Positions 18,735 through 30,455 of a stretch of DNA of 64,000 nt are shown piece by piece. The stretch spans positions 62,001 to 126,000 of the forward strand of contig NZ_JABBFR010000010.1 of the NCBI RefSeq assembly GCF_018494065.1, read 5' to 3'. The translations under genes and the position numbers were made by a program. Under the pieces are notes generated by a model. That model ran no database searches. It was not told the DNA's origin and saw only the letters and a list, made by a program, of their open reading frames with translations. Within the stretch, counting starts at the first letter, position 1. Every line of letters starts with the position of its first letter. The DNA comes from Rosenbergiella gaditana (GTDB lineage Bacteria; Pseudomonadota; Gammaproteobacteria; Enterobacterales; Enterobacteriaceae).

Positions 18735-19592
18735 ATGCGGATTAAATTAAGGACACGTTCGTTTCTTCGCTGGCTAGGCGTACTGTGGCGACGGATTAAC
18801 GATGATAACATGACGGTACAGGCGGGAAATCTAACCTTTGTTTCATTATTAGGGTTAGTACCATTCGTGACGGTAATTTTCGCTATTTTTTCTGCGTTTC
18901 CTGTATTTAACGATATCAGTGGTGAGATCCGACATTTTATTTTCCGAAACTTTGTTCCCACTACAGGCAATGTCATCGAAGAATATATTAATCGTTTTGT
19001 CGTCAATGTTCACCGGATGACGGTGTTCGGGGCGATTGGCCTTATTTTTACTTCGCTACTATTGATGTTCTCCATCGATAGTGCGTTAAACAGTATTTGG
19101 CGCAGTTCCCGTAAACGGCCCCTTGTTTTCTCATTTGCTGTGTATTGGATGATCTTAACACTCGGTCCCTTACTTGCGGGGGCGAGCATTGCGCTGAGCT
19201 CCTATTTGCTCTCCCCTCAATGGCTTAATATGCCGGGGATCAGTGAAATCATTCAGTTAGTACTACGTAGTTTCCCTCTACTTCTGTCATGGCTCGCCTT
19301 CTGGCTCCTCTTTAGCGTCGTGCCAACCTGTAATGTGGCAGGTAAGGATGCACTGATTGGTGCTTTAGTGGCAGGGGTATTATTCGAAATCGGTAAAAAA
19401 GTTTTCACGTTGTATGTCACGATGTTTCCCGCTTACCAGCTTATCTACGGCGTACTTGCGGTTATCCCAATGCTTTTTCTCTGGGTCTATTGGACTTGGT
19501 GTATTGTGTTGTTGGGGGCAGAAATTACCGTATCGCTAGAGCATTACCGTAAACTTCGTCGTCAGCGTCAACAAGAGGCGGATATTTCATGA
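18735..19592 (+). CDS. yihY: YihY family inner-membrane protein
   Basis: The 285-residue protein has about six hydrophobic helices, an N-terminal basic stretch and the family block [13 protein letters not shown] near residue 27. E. coli YihY has 290 residues. It was once called ribonuclease BN, but that activity belongs to another gene, and the function is unknown. It begins 15 bases after the yihX stop and overlaps dtd by four bases (ATGA), so yihX, yihY, dtd and fabY are probably one transcript. Confidence 0.93.
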   Translation: MRIKLRTRSFLRWLGVLWRRINDDNMTVQAGNLTFVSLLGLVPFVTVIFAIFSAFPVFNDISGEIRHFIFRNFVPTTGNVIEEYINRFVVNVHRMTVFGAIGLIFTSLLLMFSIDSALNSIWRSSRKRPLVFSFAVYWMILTLGPLLAGASIALSSYLLSPQWLNMPGISEIIQLVLRSFPLLLSWLAFWLLFSVVPTCNVAGKDALIGALVAGVLFEIGKKVFTLYVTMFPAYQLIYGVLAVIPMLFLWVYWTWCIVLLGAEITVSLEHYRKLRRQRQQEADIS

Positions 19593-20026
19593 TTGCATTA
19601 ATTCAGCGCGTTTCAGCGGCTCAGGTAAGTGTCGAGAATAAGGTGGTCGGGACTATTGGCAGTGGATTACTGGTTCTCCTGGGTGTCGAAAAAGGTGATG
19701 ATACGGCTACGGCACGTAAATTAGCCGAGAAAGTGATTAATTACCGAGTTTTTAGCGACGAGTTAGGAAAAATGAACCTTAATGTGCAGCAGGCCGCAGG
19801 AGAGCTGCTGGTTGTGTCGCAATTTACCCTAGCTGCCGACACCCAGAAAGGGATGCGTCCTTCGTTTTCCAAGGGGGCATCGCCCGACGTGGCACGCGAG
19901 CTGTATCACTTTTTTAGCGACTGCTGCCGAGAACTCGGCGTAAAAACTGAAAATGGGCAGTTTGCCGCAGAGATGCAAGTGACCTTGACCAATGATGGCC
20001 CGGTAACATTCTGGCTACAGTGTTGA
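19589..20026 (+). CDS. dtd: D-aminoacyl-tRNA deacylase
   Basis: Dtd removes D-amino acids wrongly attached to tRNA. The 145-residue protein has both active-site motifs of the family, SQFTL at about 77-81 and NDGPVTF near the C-terminus. Length equals the E. coli enzyme. The ATG overlaps the yihY stop, suggesting coupled translation. Confidence 0.96.
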   Translation: MIALIQRVSAAQVSVENKVVGTIGSGLLVLLGVEKGDDTATARKLAEKVINYRVFSDELGKMNLNVQQAAGELLVVSQFTLAADTQKGMRPSFSKGASPDVARELYHFFSDCCRELGVKTENGQFAAEMQVTLTNDGPVTFWLQC

Positions 20027-20040
20027 GGCGGAGGTCAGAG

Positions 20041-20982
20041 ATGTATCAATTACGGGTTCCCGAAACCGCTAGTGACCTCGCCGATTATTTTCAGTTTCGT
20101 TGGCAGATGTTACGTAAACCGTTAAATCAGCCACCTGGTTCAGAGCAGGATGCGTGGGATACCACGGCACATCATCAAATGCTGGTCGATGATGACGGTA
20201 AGGTGGTGGGTGTTGGACGGCTTTCAATCAGTGGTGATAATGAAGCCTCTATTCGTTTTCTTGCGGTATCCCCCGAGTTACGCGGTAAAGGATTGGGGCG
20301 ATTATTGATAATGACTTTAGAGTCTGTCGCGCGACAAGAAGGGGTTAAGCGAGTGACCTGTAGTGCGCGGGAAGATGCCGTCGAATTTTTTGCTCAACTT
20401 GGTTATATCAACCAAGGTCGGTTTACCACTTCGCAAACCCCCCGTATTCGTCATTTTTTGATGATAAAACCGATGGCATCAATGGATGATATTCTCCATC
20501 GGGCCGATTGGTGCGAGCAGTTACAACAAGCCTGGTACCAGCATATCCCCTTAAGTGAAAAAATGGGGGTTCGTATTCAGCAATATACCGGCCAGAAGTT
20601 TATGACCACGATGCCAGAAACCGGCAATCAAAACCCTCACCATACTCTATTTGCTGGCAGCCAATTCTCTTTGGCGACATTAACCGGGTGGGGTCTGATC
20701 TGGTTGCTCCTCAGAGAGCGAAAATTGGGTGGCACCATTGTATTAGCGGATGCCCATATTCGATATAGCCAACCGTTACAAGGGCGGCCAACAGCCAGTG
20801 CTGACTTGGGATCGTTAAAAGGTGATTTAGACCGTCTTGCCTGTGGTCGTAAGGCTAGAGTGAGTTTAGATGTGACCTTGAGCGATGAGCATCATCAAGG
20901 GGCAGTGTTCCAAGGCGTCTATTTAGTGCTGCCCGCGCAAGCTGAAAAGCCGCTGGAAGAGGGCGGCTCGGCCCCCCATTAA
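20041..20982 (+). CDS. fabY: FabY: GNAT plus thioesterase-like fatty acid initiation protein (YiiD)
   Basis: The 313-residue protein joins an N-terminal GNAT acetyltransferase domain ([18 protein letters not shown] is the acetyl-CoA loop) to a C-terminal hot-dog thioesterase-like domain ([24 protein letters not shown]). E. coli YiiD/FabY has the same plan and has been linked to starting fatty acid synthesis. An earlier in-frame ATG overlaps dtd, but GGCGGAGG sits in front of ATG 20041 and MYQLRVP aligns with the conserved N-terminus. It is the last gene before the junction with the yicH block. Confidence 0.93.
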   Translation: MYQLRVPETASDLADYFQFRWQMLRKPLNQPPGSEQDAWDTTAHHQMLVDDDGKVVGVGRLSISGDNEASIRFLAVSPELRGKGLGRLLIMTLESVARQEGVKRVTCSAREDAVEFFAQLGYINQGRFTTSQTPRIRHFLMIKPMASMDDILHRADWCEQLQQAWYQHIPLSEKMGVRIQQYTGQKFMTTMPETGNQNPHHTLFAGSQFSLATLTGWGLIWLLLRERKLGGTIVLADAHIRYSQPLQGRPTASADLGSLKGDLDRLACGRKARVSLDVTLSDEHHQGAVFQGVYLVLPAQAEKPLEEGGSAPH

Positions 20983-21024
20983 CGCACTAAATCGGGAGAG
21001 CAGCCCTTCTTTTCACCCTCACCC

Positions 21025-22665
21025 TCACTCAGGCGCGACCTGCTGCGTAAAGGTGGGGGTGTTAAACACTCCTTTCAACGAAGACGGCGAGGCCGTTATT
21101 GAGGGGAGATTGCCATTAAGGATTAGGCTAAAGTTTCCTTTCCCTGACAGGGGATGTGGCCAAAACCAACGAGAGAAGGCCGTGTAAGGCACTTTTTCAC
21201 CCCGTAGCGATAGCGAAAAAGGGCGAGTCGATGACTGGGTGATCGCGAGGTCACCGATCACGGGTCCACCCTCCACCAATCCTTTGATATCCTGTAAGGC
21301 CAGTCTTTCATTGTTTGCGTTAAGTTTGAACCAGAGTGCGCCAATATCTTGGCGATTAAAGGTTGCTGCCGCGGCATAGTACTCCGCATTACCTCCCCAA
21401 AGCCCCCATTGGCGCTGTTGAGCGATCTGTAGCTGATTACCGGTAATGTGCGTTGCGGTCATCTGGAATGGATAGTCTGGGTTAATATCGATCAGCAGGC
21501 CATTCTCCACACTCAGGTTGTTAAGAGTGATTGAGCGGATAAAGGCAGGGAGTTGCGCCTGTAGAAACTGACGCCAATCACTGGGAAGGGTATAGCGAAT
21601 ATCACTAAAACTCAGCTTATCTAGCGTGATATCACCAGTTTTTCCTTGCCACAGACCTTGTGCAGAGACGGTCCCTTTCGCCCAGCCCGAATTAAATTGA
21701 TCCAGAGAAATATTGCCGTCGCCAGCGGTTAGCCTAAGGTGAGGTTGAGACCATTGATCCGTACCCACGATGACGCTCTCTGCGTTTAACGCTAAGCGGC
21801 CTGCGAACGCTGCGGTATTTGTGAGGTCTTGGCCGTTGGCAGACAAGTCGTTTACGACCCAATCCGGCCCCACAATACTGAGATGGTTGATGGTCAGATC
21901 CTGAACTGTCACCTCTGGCAGAGAATTGACACCAAAGATTTCAGTCAACCGCTTATCGGTTTGAAAGCGAATATTATCAAGTTGAAGAGAAGGGATTTGC
22001 CACTGACCTTCCGACGATCGCGAAAGTTTTCCTGTAAAGGTACCGCGTTCGACTGCACCTGATAAATACGCAATATTCAGCCGTTGATGGTCTTTATTAC
22101 CCTGGGCAACCAGTTTATCGAACTGCCGATGAGCGACATGGACCTCTTCAGCTGAAAAATTGAAGGTGAATGTCTTGCCTAATACCGCTTGTTGACTTGG
22201 TTGCCAAGGTGATAACACGCCATTGATCTGCTTCGCAGAGAGGCTGTCGGTCGGGTACGGATTTAATAATTTAACCGCCTGAAGCTCTAAACGGTCGGCG
22301 CTAATGGGGAGTGTCGCTTCAGGGGTTAAATTACTCAGTACCAAAGTGCCTTGTTCGACAGTAATCTGTGAAAAATGCCCAGGACTCATAAGCTGGCGAG
22401 CGGTGAGGGATAACGAAAGTTTACCGGCAATAAGTAGCGCAGGCTGGCCATCTTCGCCAAAGGTGACCTTATCGATTTGGAATGTTAAGGGATGCGACCA
22501 ATCATGCGTAAGACGTTCGATCGATAAATGATAGGGCGTTGTATCACTGATCCATCGACAGGCTGCGGCGATTCCCCAATGGCTACGTAAAATGGCATAA
22601 CCGAGACTCACTAGGGCGAGGAAGAGTAACACTATAGAGAGAAGTAATTTAAGGAGTAACTTCAT
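21025..22665 (-). CDS. yicH: AsmA family protein YicH
   Basis: The 546-residue protein has one N-terminal membrane helix (about 2-25) and then a long stretch rich in beta strands, the plan of AsmA-like proteins, which probably bridge the periplasm and move or organise lipids. It aligns with E. coli YicH (569) at VTFGEDGQPA, NGVLSPW, IDINPDYPFQ and GLWGGNAEYYAAAATFNR. Its last 20 residues are shorter and divergent. It is convergent with fabY and lies downstream of xanP, as in the E. coli yicH-xanP pair. Confidence 0.9.
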   Translation of the reverse strand: MKLLLKLLLSIVLLFLALVSLGYAILRSHWGIAAACRWISDTTPYHLSIERLTHDWSHPLTFQIDKVTFGEDGQPALLIAGKLSLSLTARQLMSPGHFSQITVEQGTLVLSNLTPEATLPISADRLELQAVKLLNPYPTDSLSAKQINGVLSPWQPSQQAVLGKTFTFNFSAEEVHVAHRQFDKLVAQGNKDHQRLNIAYLSGAVERGTFTGKLSRSSEGQWQIPSLQLDNIRFQTDKRLTEIFGVNSLPEVTVQDLTINHLSIVGPDWVVNDLSANGQDLTNTAAFAGRLALNAESVIVGTDQWSQPHLRLTAGDGNISLDQFNSGWAKGTVSAQGLWQGKTGDITLDKLSFSDIRYTLPSDWRQFLQAQLPAFIRSITLNNLSVENGLLIDINPDYPFQMTATHITGNQLQIAQQRQWGLWGGNAEYYAAAATFNRQDIGALWFKLNANNERLALQDIKGLVEGGPVIGDLAITQSSTRPFSLSLRGEKVPYTAFSRWFWPHPLSGKGNFSLILNGNLPSITASPSSLKGVFNTPTFTQQVAPE

Positions 22666-22777
22666 CGATGTTTCCTAATTATGAGCGAACTGACGGTTAT
22701 GCCTTAAAATCAAAGTTAGCTCAAGGTGCATAAAGACGACTGACCATCTGGATCAATAATCAGTCGGATATTATGAC

Positions 22778-24160
22778 TTATTCTTCGCGAGGCATAACCA
22801 GGTTCAATACGATAGCCGTTACGCCTCCTGCGGCGATACCTGATGAAAAGAGTGTACGAAGCCACTCTGGCGCAAATTGCAAAATTTCTGGGTGTTGCGA
22901 AACGCCCAAGCCAATCCCTAAGGATAACGCCATGACCATAATCGCGCGGCGATTTAACGTTTCCCGTGCCACGATACGCACCCCCGAGGCGGCAATGGTA
23001 CCAAACATGACTAAGGTTGCTCCACCAAGTACGGGTTCAGGGATATTTTGTACGATATCACTGACAGCAGGGAAAAGCCCCAACAGCATTAACATTATCG
23101 CGACAATAAAGCCGACATAGCGGCTGGCGACACCCGTCAGTTGAATCACCCCATTGTTCTGGCCAAAACATGAGTTAGGGAAGGTGTTGAACAGCCCTGA
23201 AACGCAGCTATTTATTCCGTTGGCAAGTACACCGCCTTTAAGACGTTGCATGTAGAGCGGACCCTTTACGGGTTGTTCTGACACATCGGATGTAGCGGTA
23301 ATATCACCAATAGTCTCTAGTGATGTCACCATAAATACTAGCATGAGGGGAAGCAATAAATTCCAATCAACCTCAAGCCCATAGCGTAAAGGCTGTGGCC
23401 ATATAATTAAGGGATGATTAGCACTCGGTAAGGCGCTGGGTAAGACACCCATTGCCCAAGCAAGTACGTAGCCGATTAACATGGCAATAAAGAGTGCGGC
23501 AATCCTTAGGTAGGGATTTTTTTGGCGATTAAGAAGAATGATGGTTAATAACACCACTCCAGCCAGTAGCAAATTAGTGGGTGAGCCGAAACTATGATTA
23601 GCCAGAGCACTAAAGCCACCACCTACCGAGGTTAAACCGACCTGAATCAAAGAGAGGCCAATAATCATGACCACGATACCGGAGACTAACGGGGTGATGA
23701 CGCGCTGTACGTAAGGGAGTATCCGCGAGATAACCATCTCGGTACACGAGGCAAGCATCAGGGTGCCGAAGAGAGCCGCCATCATATGGGAGGTTTCTGC
23801 TCCCCCCTGCTTTAAAGCGAGACCGCCCATGATCAACGGCGAGACAAAATTAAAACTGGTCCCTTGTATCGAGAGCAATCCAGAACCGACAGGCCCCCAG
23901 GTTTTAATTTGTAATAGGGAGGCGATACCGGAAGCAAATAAAGACATACTGAGAATATGACGAGTATCTTCTGCCGGTAAATTTAACCCCTTACAGATTA
24001 GGAGTGCTGGCGTAATCACGGCCACAAACATGGCGAGTAAATGTTGCAAGGCTGCGAAAATGGCTTGAGGAAGCGGGGGACGTGCTTCAAGAGTATAAAT
24101 TAGCTCACTACGCGGAGCGAGTGGCGTGTTTTCAGTCGGTTCGACACGTTCGGCAGACAT
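22778..24160 (-). CDS. xanP: Xanthine permease
   Basis: XanP is a proton-coupled xanthine importer of the NAT/NCS2 family. The 460-residue inner-membrane protein has 12-14 hydrophobic segments, the NAT signature [10 protein letters not shown], and the [15 protein letters not shown] block that contributes to substrate binding. It aligns along its length with E. coli XanP (463). In E. coli gltS lies between xanP and recG; here only 94 bases separate xanP from recG and gltS is gone. Confidence 0.95.
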   Translation of the reverse strand: MSAERVEPTENTPLAPRSELIYTLEARPPLPQAIFAALQHLLAMFVAVITPALLICKGLNLPAEDTRHILSMSLFASGIASLLQIKTWGPVGSGLLSIQGTSFNFVSPLIMGGLALKQGGAETSHMMAALFGTLMLASCTEMVISRILPYVQRVITPLVSGIVVMIIGLSLIQVGLTSVGGGFSALANHSFGSPTNLLLAGVVLLTIILLNRQKNPYLRIAALFIAMLIGYVLAWAMGVLPSALPSANHPLIIWPQPLRYGLEVDWNLLLPLMLVFMVTSLETIGDITATSDVSEQPVKGPLYMQRLKGGVLANGINSCVSGLFNTFPNSCFGQNNGVIQLTGVASRYVGFIVAIMLMLLGLFPAVSDIVQNIPEPVLGGATLVMFGTIAASGVRIVARETLNRRAIMVMALSLGIGLGVSQHPEILQFAPEWLRTLFSSGIAAGGVTAIVLNLVMPREE

Positions 24161-24254
24161 AGTTTTTCTCTGGCAGAGTGATGAAAAGGGGCAATTCTAA
24201 AGGAGTCAGGTGCGATTGCAAACGATTGCTTTCTCCAAAGTAGAGATCGTTGGC

Positions 24255-26333
24255 TTAGACATTACTGAACAGTGTTTTGGCAGGTAGCCATCGTTCAATC
24301 AGAGCTTTCGACTGTTCTGGGTAGTTCTGATGGAGATGTTTCGCAATCCGTTGTATTTCTGGAATCAATCTTTGGTCACGAACCAAATCCACGACTTTAA
24401 ATTCTGCATTACCGGTTTGTTTAGTCCCGAGCAACTCTCCTGGACCGCGTATCTCAAGGTCATGCTGAGCAATGATAAATCCATCGTTGGTATCACGCAG
24501 TACTTGTAAACGCTTTTGCGCAGTCTTGCTGAGAGGCGGATTATACAATAAGACACAGTGTGAGGCGATAGCTCCTCGGCCAACTCGCCCACGTAGCTGA
24601 TGTAACTGCGCCAAGCCAAGACGCTCGGCATTATCAATGATCATCAAACTCGAATTAGGGACATCAACCCCGACTTCAATGACTGTGGTGGCAATGAGTA
24701 GATCCAGTTCATGTCCCTTGAATTGTTGCATGATCTGCTGTTTTTCAGCAGGTTTCATTCTACCGTGCACTAAGCCGATACGCATTGAAGGTAAGGCTGC
24801 TTGTAATTCGACCAGCGTATTCTCAGCAGCCTGAGCGTCGAGTTGCTCTGATTTTTCAATCAAGGTACAGACCCAATAGGCTTGTCTACCTTCGGCACAG
24901 GCTTTTTCAACGCGCAAAATAATTTCGCTACGCCGCGAGTCTGGAATCGCGACGGTAGTGACCGGGGTACGCCCGGGGGGTAACTCATCGATTGTGGAAG
25001 TCTCTAGATCAGCATAAGCGGTCATCGCTAACGTTCGTGGGATCGGGGTAGCGGTCATAATTAACTGATGAGGATGGAAACCTTGCTGCTGTCCTTTTTC
25101 CCATAACGCAAGGCGTTGATGGACCCCGAAGCGGTGTTGCTCGTCGATAATGACCAGTGCTAAATGCTGAAATTGAATATGTTCTTGGAAGAGGGCATGG
25201 GTACCGACCACCATTTGAACTTCACCGCGTGCAATACGCTCTTGTTCGGAAGCGCGCGCTTTTCCTTTCTGTTTTCCTGCTAACCATCCGACTTGAATGC
25301 CAAGAGGCTCAAACCAGGTACGAAAATTATGGGCGTGCTGTTCGGCGAGGAGTTCAGTCGGTGCCATCATTACCACTTGTTGATCGGCAGCAATCACCTG
25401 TAATGCAGCAAGTGCGGCGACTAAGGTTTTTCCAGACCCGACATCCCCTTGTACTAGACGCAACATCGGGTAGGAGTGAGCTAAATCCTGTTCGATCTCT
25501 TTGACCACACGCCGCTGAGCCGCGGTAGGCGTAAAGGGTAATCGACTTAATAGCTGTTCAGATAAATGGTAATCAGGTTTAAAAGATAACGCTCGATACT
25601 GCTGCGCGCCCGCACGCGCTTGTAACATACTGAGTTGATGCGCCAATAACTCTTCGGTAATCAGTCGTAATTGTGCAGGATGGCGTCCTAGCTCGATATC
25701 GGCTAACTGCATTTCTGGAGGCGGACGATGTAGCAGTTGTAACGCATCGGTCAATGACAGAAGACCACTACAGAGTTGCGAAGGTAACAACTCTTGAATA
25801 GGATTATGTTGTAGCAATACCAACGCTTGATCCGTTAAATTTCGTAGGGTTGCTTGGCGAATACCTTCGGTAGCGGGATAAACGGGGGTCAGTGTATCTT
25901 GCAGGGCTATCGATTGTTGCTCATCCTGTTGACGATACTCAGGGTGAATAATTTCTGGGCCGCGTTGCCCACGCCGGATCTCGCCCCACGCAATAATTTT
26001 TTTGCCCGTGGCCAAGCCATTTTTCATTCCTGCATTAAAATTGAAAAAGCGCAGTGTAAGGGTCCCGGTGCCATCACTGATTTGGCAAACCAGCATACGG
26101 CGACGGCCGAAGGTGATCTCGCTATGTAGTACTTCTCCCCAGACGGTGGTATGTGAACCGGCTTGTAAGTCGTTGATGGCGGTAAGGTGAGTGCGATCTT
26201 CGTAACGTAAAGGGAGATGTAATAATAAATCTTGCAGAGTGTGTAGGCCGATTTTAGCTAACTTAGCCGATTGGCTGGCACCGACACCGGTCAGTGTAGT
26301 GAGCGGAATGGCATCAAGCAGGCGACCTTTCAT
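24255..26333 (-). CDS. recG: ATP-dependent DNA helicase RecG
   Basis: RecG remodels stalled replication forks and branched DNA. The 692-residue protein has the N-terminal wedge domain (GVGASQSAKLAKIG, LHLPLRYEDRT), Walker A GDVGSGKT, the Walker B variant DEQHRFG and the C-terminal motifs TTVIEVGVDVPN and QLRGRVGRG. Upstream Met codons lie inside trmH; MKGRLLDAIPL at 26333 is the family start. Its ATG overlaps the trmH stop (ATGA), as expected in the trmH-recG pair. Confidence 0.97.
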   Translation of the reverse strand: MKGRLLDAIPLTTLTGVGASQSAKLAKIGLHTLQDLLLHLPLRYEDRTHLTAINDLQAGSHTTVWGEVLHSEITFGRRRMLVCQISDGTGTLTLRFFNFNAGMKNGLATGKKIIAWGEIRRGQRGPEIIHPEYRQQDEQQSIALQDTLTPVYPATEGIRQATLRNLTDQALVLLQHNPIQELLPSQLCSGLLSLTDALQLLHRPPPEMQLADIELGRHPAQLRLITEELLAHQLSMLQARAGAQQYRALSFKPDYHLSEQLLSRLPFTPTAAQRRVVKEIEQDLAHSYPMLRLVQGDVGSGKTLVAALAALQVIAADQQVVMMAPTELLAEQHAHNFRTWFEPLGIQVGWLAGKQKGKARASEQERIARGEVQMVVGTHALFQEHIQFQHLALVIIDEQHRFGVHQRLALWEKGQQQGFHPHQLIMTATPIPRTLAMTAYADLETSTIDELPPGRTPVTTVAIPDSRRSEIILRVEKACAEGRQAYWVCTLIEKSEQLDAQAAENTLVELQAALPSMRIGLVHGRMKPAEKQQIMQQFKGHELDLLIATTVIEVGVDVPNSSLMIIDNAERLGLAQLHQLRGRVGRGAIASHCVLLYNPPLSKTAQKRLQVLRDTNDGFIIAQHDLEIRGPGELLGTKQTGNAEFKVVDLVRDQRLIPEIQRIAKHLHQNYPEQSKALIERWLPAKTLFSNV

Positions 26334-27025
26334 CGTTTCCTCGTGGCCTGCATACTGTCCCACCATGCTTGATCTGCATGAATGTCGCCGTCTTGATCAA
26401 TGCGTGGATAGGGCAAACCTTTATGTTTGGCCACCCGGGCAAGCGTAGGATAGCCGCCTTCAAACAGTAATCGCTGTTGTTCTTGTGGGTCAATATCACT
26501 GTAGTCGCGCTGATATAATCCGGCTATCTGTCGCTGACGCTGGGCTTCATACAAAATTAAGGCTGAAGCGACGGAGACATTCAGTGATTGCACCATTCCT
26601 AGCATCGGAATGACGATATGGTGATCCGCCAATGCTAGCACCTTGTCACTAATACCGGTTTTTTCTTGGCCCATAATAATACAGGTCGGTTTAGTGTAAT
26701 CAATATCTCGAAAATCAATCGCTTTCTCGCTTAAGTTGGTCGCGAGAACCTGCATATTCTGTGTCGTGAACTCAGCAACCGCCTGCTCAATGGTGTCATG
26801 AGTATGTACATTGACCCAGTTATTACTGCCTGCCGACGATGAGGCGGCTGTACGCATCCGATCTTCTGGCCAAACGGCATGGATGTCATGGATGCCGACC
26901 GCGTCAGCCGTTCGAATAATGGCAGAGATATTATGCGGCTTATGGACTTGTTCTAGGCACACTGTTAGGTCGGGCTGGCGTCTCGCCAGCATTTCCTGAA
27001 TTCGAGCAAGTCGTTGGGTATTCAT
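26330..27025 (-). CDS. trmH: tRNA (guanosine-18-2'-O)-methyltransferase
   Basis: TrmH methylates the ribose of G18 in tRNA. The 231-residue SPOUT enzyme shows motif 1 (NISAIIRTADA) with the catalytic Arg, motif 2 (CIIMGQEKTGI) and motif 3 (MLGMVQSLNVSVASAL), which form the knot that binds SAM. The frame opens upstream within the spoT end, but MNTQRLARIQEML at 27025 matches the family start. It begins 4 bases after the spoT stop. Confidence 0.96.
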   Translation of the reverse strand: MNTQRLARIQEMLARRQPDLTVCLEQVHKPHNISAIIRTADAVGIHDIHAVWPEDRMRTAASSSAGSNNWVNVHTHDTIEQAVAEFTTQNMQVLATNLSEKAIDFRDIDYTKPTCIIMGQEKTGISDKVLALADHHIVIPMLGMVQSLNVSVASALILYEAQRQRQIAGLYQRDYSDIDPQEQQRLLFEGGYPTLARVAKHKGLPYPRIDQDGDIHADQAWWDSMQATRKR

Positions 27026-27029
27026 AAGA

Positions 27030-29147
27030 TTAGTTACGATTACGTTGGACTTTAATGACATCGGACATCACACGTAGTTTACGCATGATATTGGCTAAAT
27101 GGACGCGATCGTGAACGGTAAGACGTAAATAAGCGGTGTAAACCCGACCATCGCGTTCTTCCGTATTCAAGCTCTGAATATTGGATCGTTCCTGATTGAT
27201 GGCTGCCGTTAAGTTGGCTAATACCCCTTGATGGTTGAACATATCGACCTTTAATTCGGCGATAAAGTCTTGCTCAGTATGGGTATCCCACTCAACGGGC
27301 ATAAACTTCTCAGCGTCTTTACTAAAGCCGCGGATATTACGGCATGATTCGTGGTGGATCACTAACCCTTTACCGGGACTAATATGTGCCAAGATTGGGT
27401 CACCCGGAATCGGGCGACAACATTTCGCAAAAGTAATCAATACACCTTCAGCACCTTTGATAGGTAGCTTGTGACGTTTTGAGGTGCTACTTGGTGCCAT
27501 ATCATGCGATTCGGGTTGAGGGATAAGGTTTTTCGCAACGACGACACTCATCGCATTACCTAAGCCAATTTCTGCCAGTAAATCATCAAAGCTGGCGAGC
27601 TTCATTCGCTCAAGCTCGTGCTGAATACTCTCTTGTGGCATCTCGGCCAGTTTTTTAATGCCGCCCAGCGCGTGACTGAGTAGGCGTCTGCCCAGTAAGA
27701 CTGAATCTTCGCGTTTAAGATTCTTAAGTAGTTGGCGAATTTTGGCGCGCGCTTTTGAGCTGACGACAAAGTTTAACCATGCCGCATTAGGGCGGGCACC
27801 TGGCGCGGTAATAATTTCAACAGTCTGTCCACTGGTCAGCGGTTGTGACAGAGGATAAGGTTGACGATCAACTCTTGCACCGACACAAGCATGGCCAATA
27901 TCGGTGTGAACGGCATAAGCAAAGTCGACTGGGGTCGCCTCTGCTGGCAGCTCGACGATACGCCCTTCCGGGGTGAAGACATAGATTTCATCAGGGAATA
28001 GGTCTGACTTCACGCTTTCGATAAACTCAAAGGAGTTACCTGAGCTTTGTTGCAGCTCAATTAAGCTTTGTAACCAGCGTTGGGCACGAAGCTGAGCAGT
28101 GGTGACGCTCTCGCCTTGCTGTTTGTAGGCCCAGTGTGCGGCAACCCCCATTTCAGCCATCTGATCCATATCTTCAGTACGAATCTGTACTTCAACGGGA
28201 ACACCGTGCGGACCAATCATGGATGTGTGCAAGGATTGATAGCCGTTCGCCTTGGGAATGGCGATATAGTCTTTCATACGACCTGGGCGTGGCTTGAACA
28301 AGCTGTGCATCTGACCCAATACGCGGTAACAGGTATCAATGTCTTTGACGATAACCCGAAAGGCGTAAATATCCATAATGGAGTGAAAGCGTTGCTCTTT
28401 CAGATGCATTTTGCGATAGATTGAGTACAGGTGCTTTTCTCGTCCGCTGACTCGGCAAGGGATTCCTGCTTCTTGCAGACGGCCATCGATTTCACTCAAG
28501 ATGCGTTGAATCATCTCTTTGCGATTTCCGCGCGCTGCCTTTACCACCTCTTTGATGACGCGATAACGATTGGGGTACAAGGCTTCGAAGCCGAGTTCCT
28601 CTAATTCCGTTTTAAGATGATGGATACCCAGACGATGGGCAAGCGGGCTGTATATTTCGAGAGTTTCAAGGGCAATACGGCGGCGTTTATCGGTGCGTAG
28701 CGAGCCGAGCGTACGCATGTTATGCGTACGGTCAGCCAATTTAATTAAGATCACGCGAATATCTTGCACCATCGCCATGATCATTTTGCGAAAGTTTTCT
28801 GCTTGAGCTTCTTTCTTATCCCGGAATTTAAGTTTATCCAGTTTAGAAACGCCTTCTACCAGCTCTGCGACGCTTTCACCAAATACCTGCTCAATTTCTT
28901 GATAAGTGACGGCTGTGTCTTCAATCACATCATGCAGCAAGGCGGCCATCAGTGTTTCATGATCCAGCTTCATACCTGCCAAAATACAGGTGACAGCTAC
29001 CGGGTGGGTGATATACGGCTCACCACTTGAACGAGTTTGTCCTTCGTGAGCATCACGTGCGACGAGATAAGCCTGCTTGAGTCGTAAAATTTGATCATCA
29101 GGCAGGTACTTTTCAATCAGTTGGTTAAGGCTTTCAAACAGATACAA
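27030..29147 (-). CDS. spoT: Bifunctional (p)ppGpp synthetase/hydrolase SpoT
   Basis: SpoT mainly degrades, and weakly makes, the alarmone (p)ppGpp. The 705-residue protein has the HD hydrolase domain (SGEPYITHPVAV, ALLHDVIEDT), a synthetase domain (RVIVKDIDTCYRVLG, DYIAIPKANGYQSLHT), a TGS domain (VFTPEGRIVELPAEATPVDFAYAVH) and a C-terminal ACT domain. Length matches E. coli (702). The order gmk-rpoZ-spoT-trmH-recG is the E. coli operon. Confidence 0.97.
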   Translation of the reverse strand: MYLFESLNQLIEKYLPDDQILRLKQAYLVARDAHEGQTRSSGEPYITHPVAVTCILAGMKLDHETLMAALLHDVIEDTAVTYQEIEQVFGESVAELVEGVSKLDKLKFRDKKEAQAENFRKMIMAMVQDIRVILIKLADRTHNMRTLGSLRTDKRRRIALETLEIYSPLAHRLGIHHLKTELEELGFEALYPNRYRVIKEVVKAARGNRKEMIQRILSEIDGRLQEAGIPCRVSGREKHLYSIYRKMHLKEQRFHSIMDIYAFRVIVKDIDTCYRVLGQMHSLFKPRPGRMKDYIAIPKANGYQSLHTSMIGPHGVPVEVQIRTEDMDQMAEMGVAAHWAYKQQGESVTTAQLRAQRWLQSLIELQQSSGNSFEFIESVKSDLFPDEIYVFTPEGRIVELPAEATPVDFAYAVHTDIGHACVGARVDRQPYPLSQPLTSGQTVEIITAPGARPNAAWLNFVVSSKARAKIRQLLKNLKREDSVLLGRRLLSHALGGIKKLAEMPQESIQHELERMKLASFDDLLAEIGLGNAMSVVVAKNLIPQPESHDMAPSSTSKRHKLPIKGAEGVLITFAKCCRPIPGDPILAHISPGKGLVIHHESCRNIRGFSKDAEKFMPVEWDTHTEQDFIAELKVDMFNHQGVLANLTAAINQERSNIQSLNTEERDGRVYTAYLRLTVHDRVHLANIMRKLRVMSDVIKVQRNRN

Positions 29148-29168
29148 GGGTTACCTTCACTATAAGAA

Positions 29169-29444
29169 TTAACGACGGCCTTCGGCAATAGCATTGACGG
29201 CATGCAGTTCAGCAGCTTCTTGCTCGTGCTGATCTTGGCGTTCACGCACATCAAGAATACTATTGGTAATTAAACCTTCTTCGATTTCGCGAAGTGCGAT
29301 CACGGTATGCTTATCGTTTTCTTCAGGAACCAGTGCATCTTTGCCACCGGTTTGTAATTGACGTGCGCGGCGTGCAGCGACTAATACTAAGTCAAAACGG
29401 TTGCCTACTTTTTCTACTGCATCTTGTACGGTTACGCGTGCCAT
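29169..29444 (-). CDS. rpoZ: RNA polymerase omega subunit
   Basis: Omega helps fold and assemble the beta-prime subunit and takes part in the ppGpp response. The 91-residue protein has the conserved [19 protein letters not shown] start and [10 protein letters not shown] core, and matches E. coli RpoZ nearly residue for residue. It starts the run into spoT with a 21-base gap. Confidence 0.97.
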   Translation of the reverse strand: MARVTVQDAVEKVGNRFDLVLVAARRARQLQTGGKDALVPEENDKHTVIALREIEEGLITNSILDVRERQDQHEQEAAELHAVNAIAEGRR

Positions 29445-29497
29445 ATAGGTATTACTCCACTGATCGGGTATAAATAAGGCATGATACTGAACCTAAT

Positions 29498-30455
<958 letters not shown>
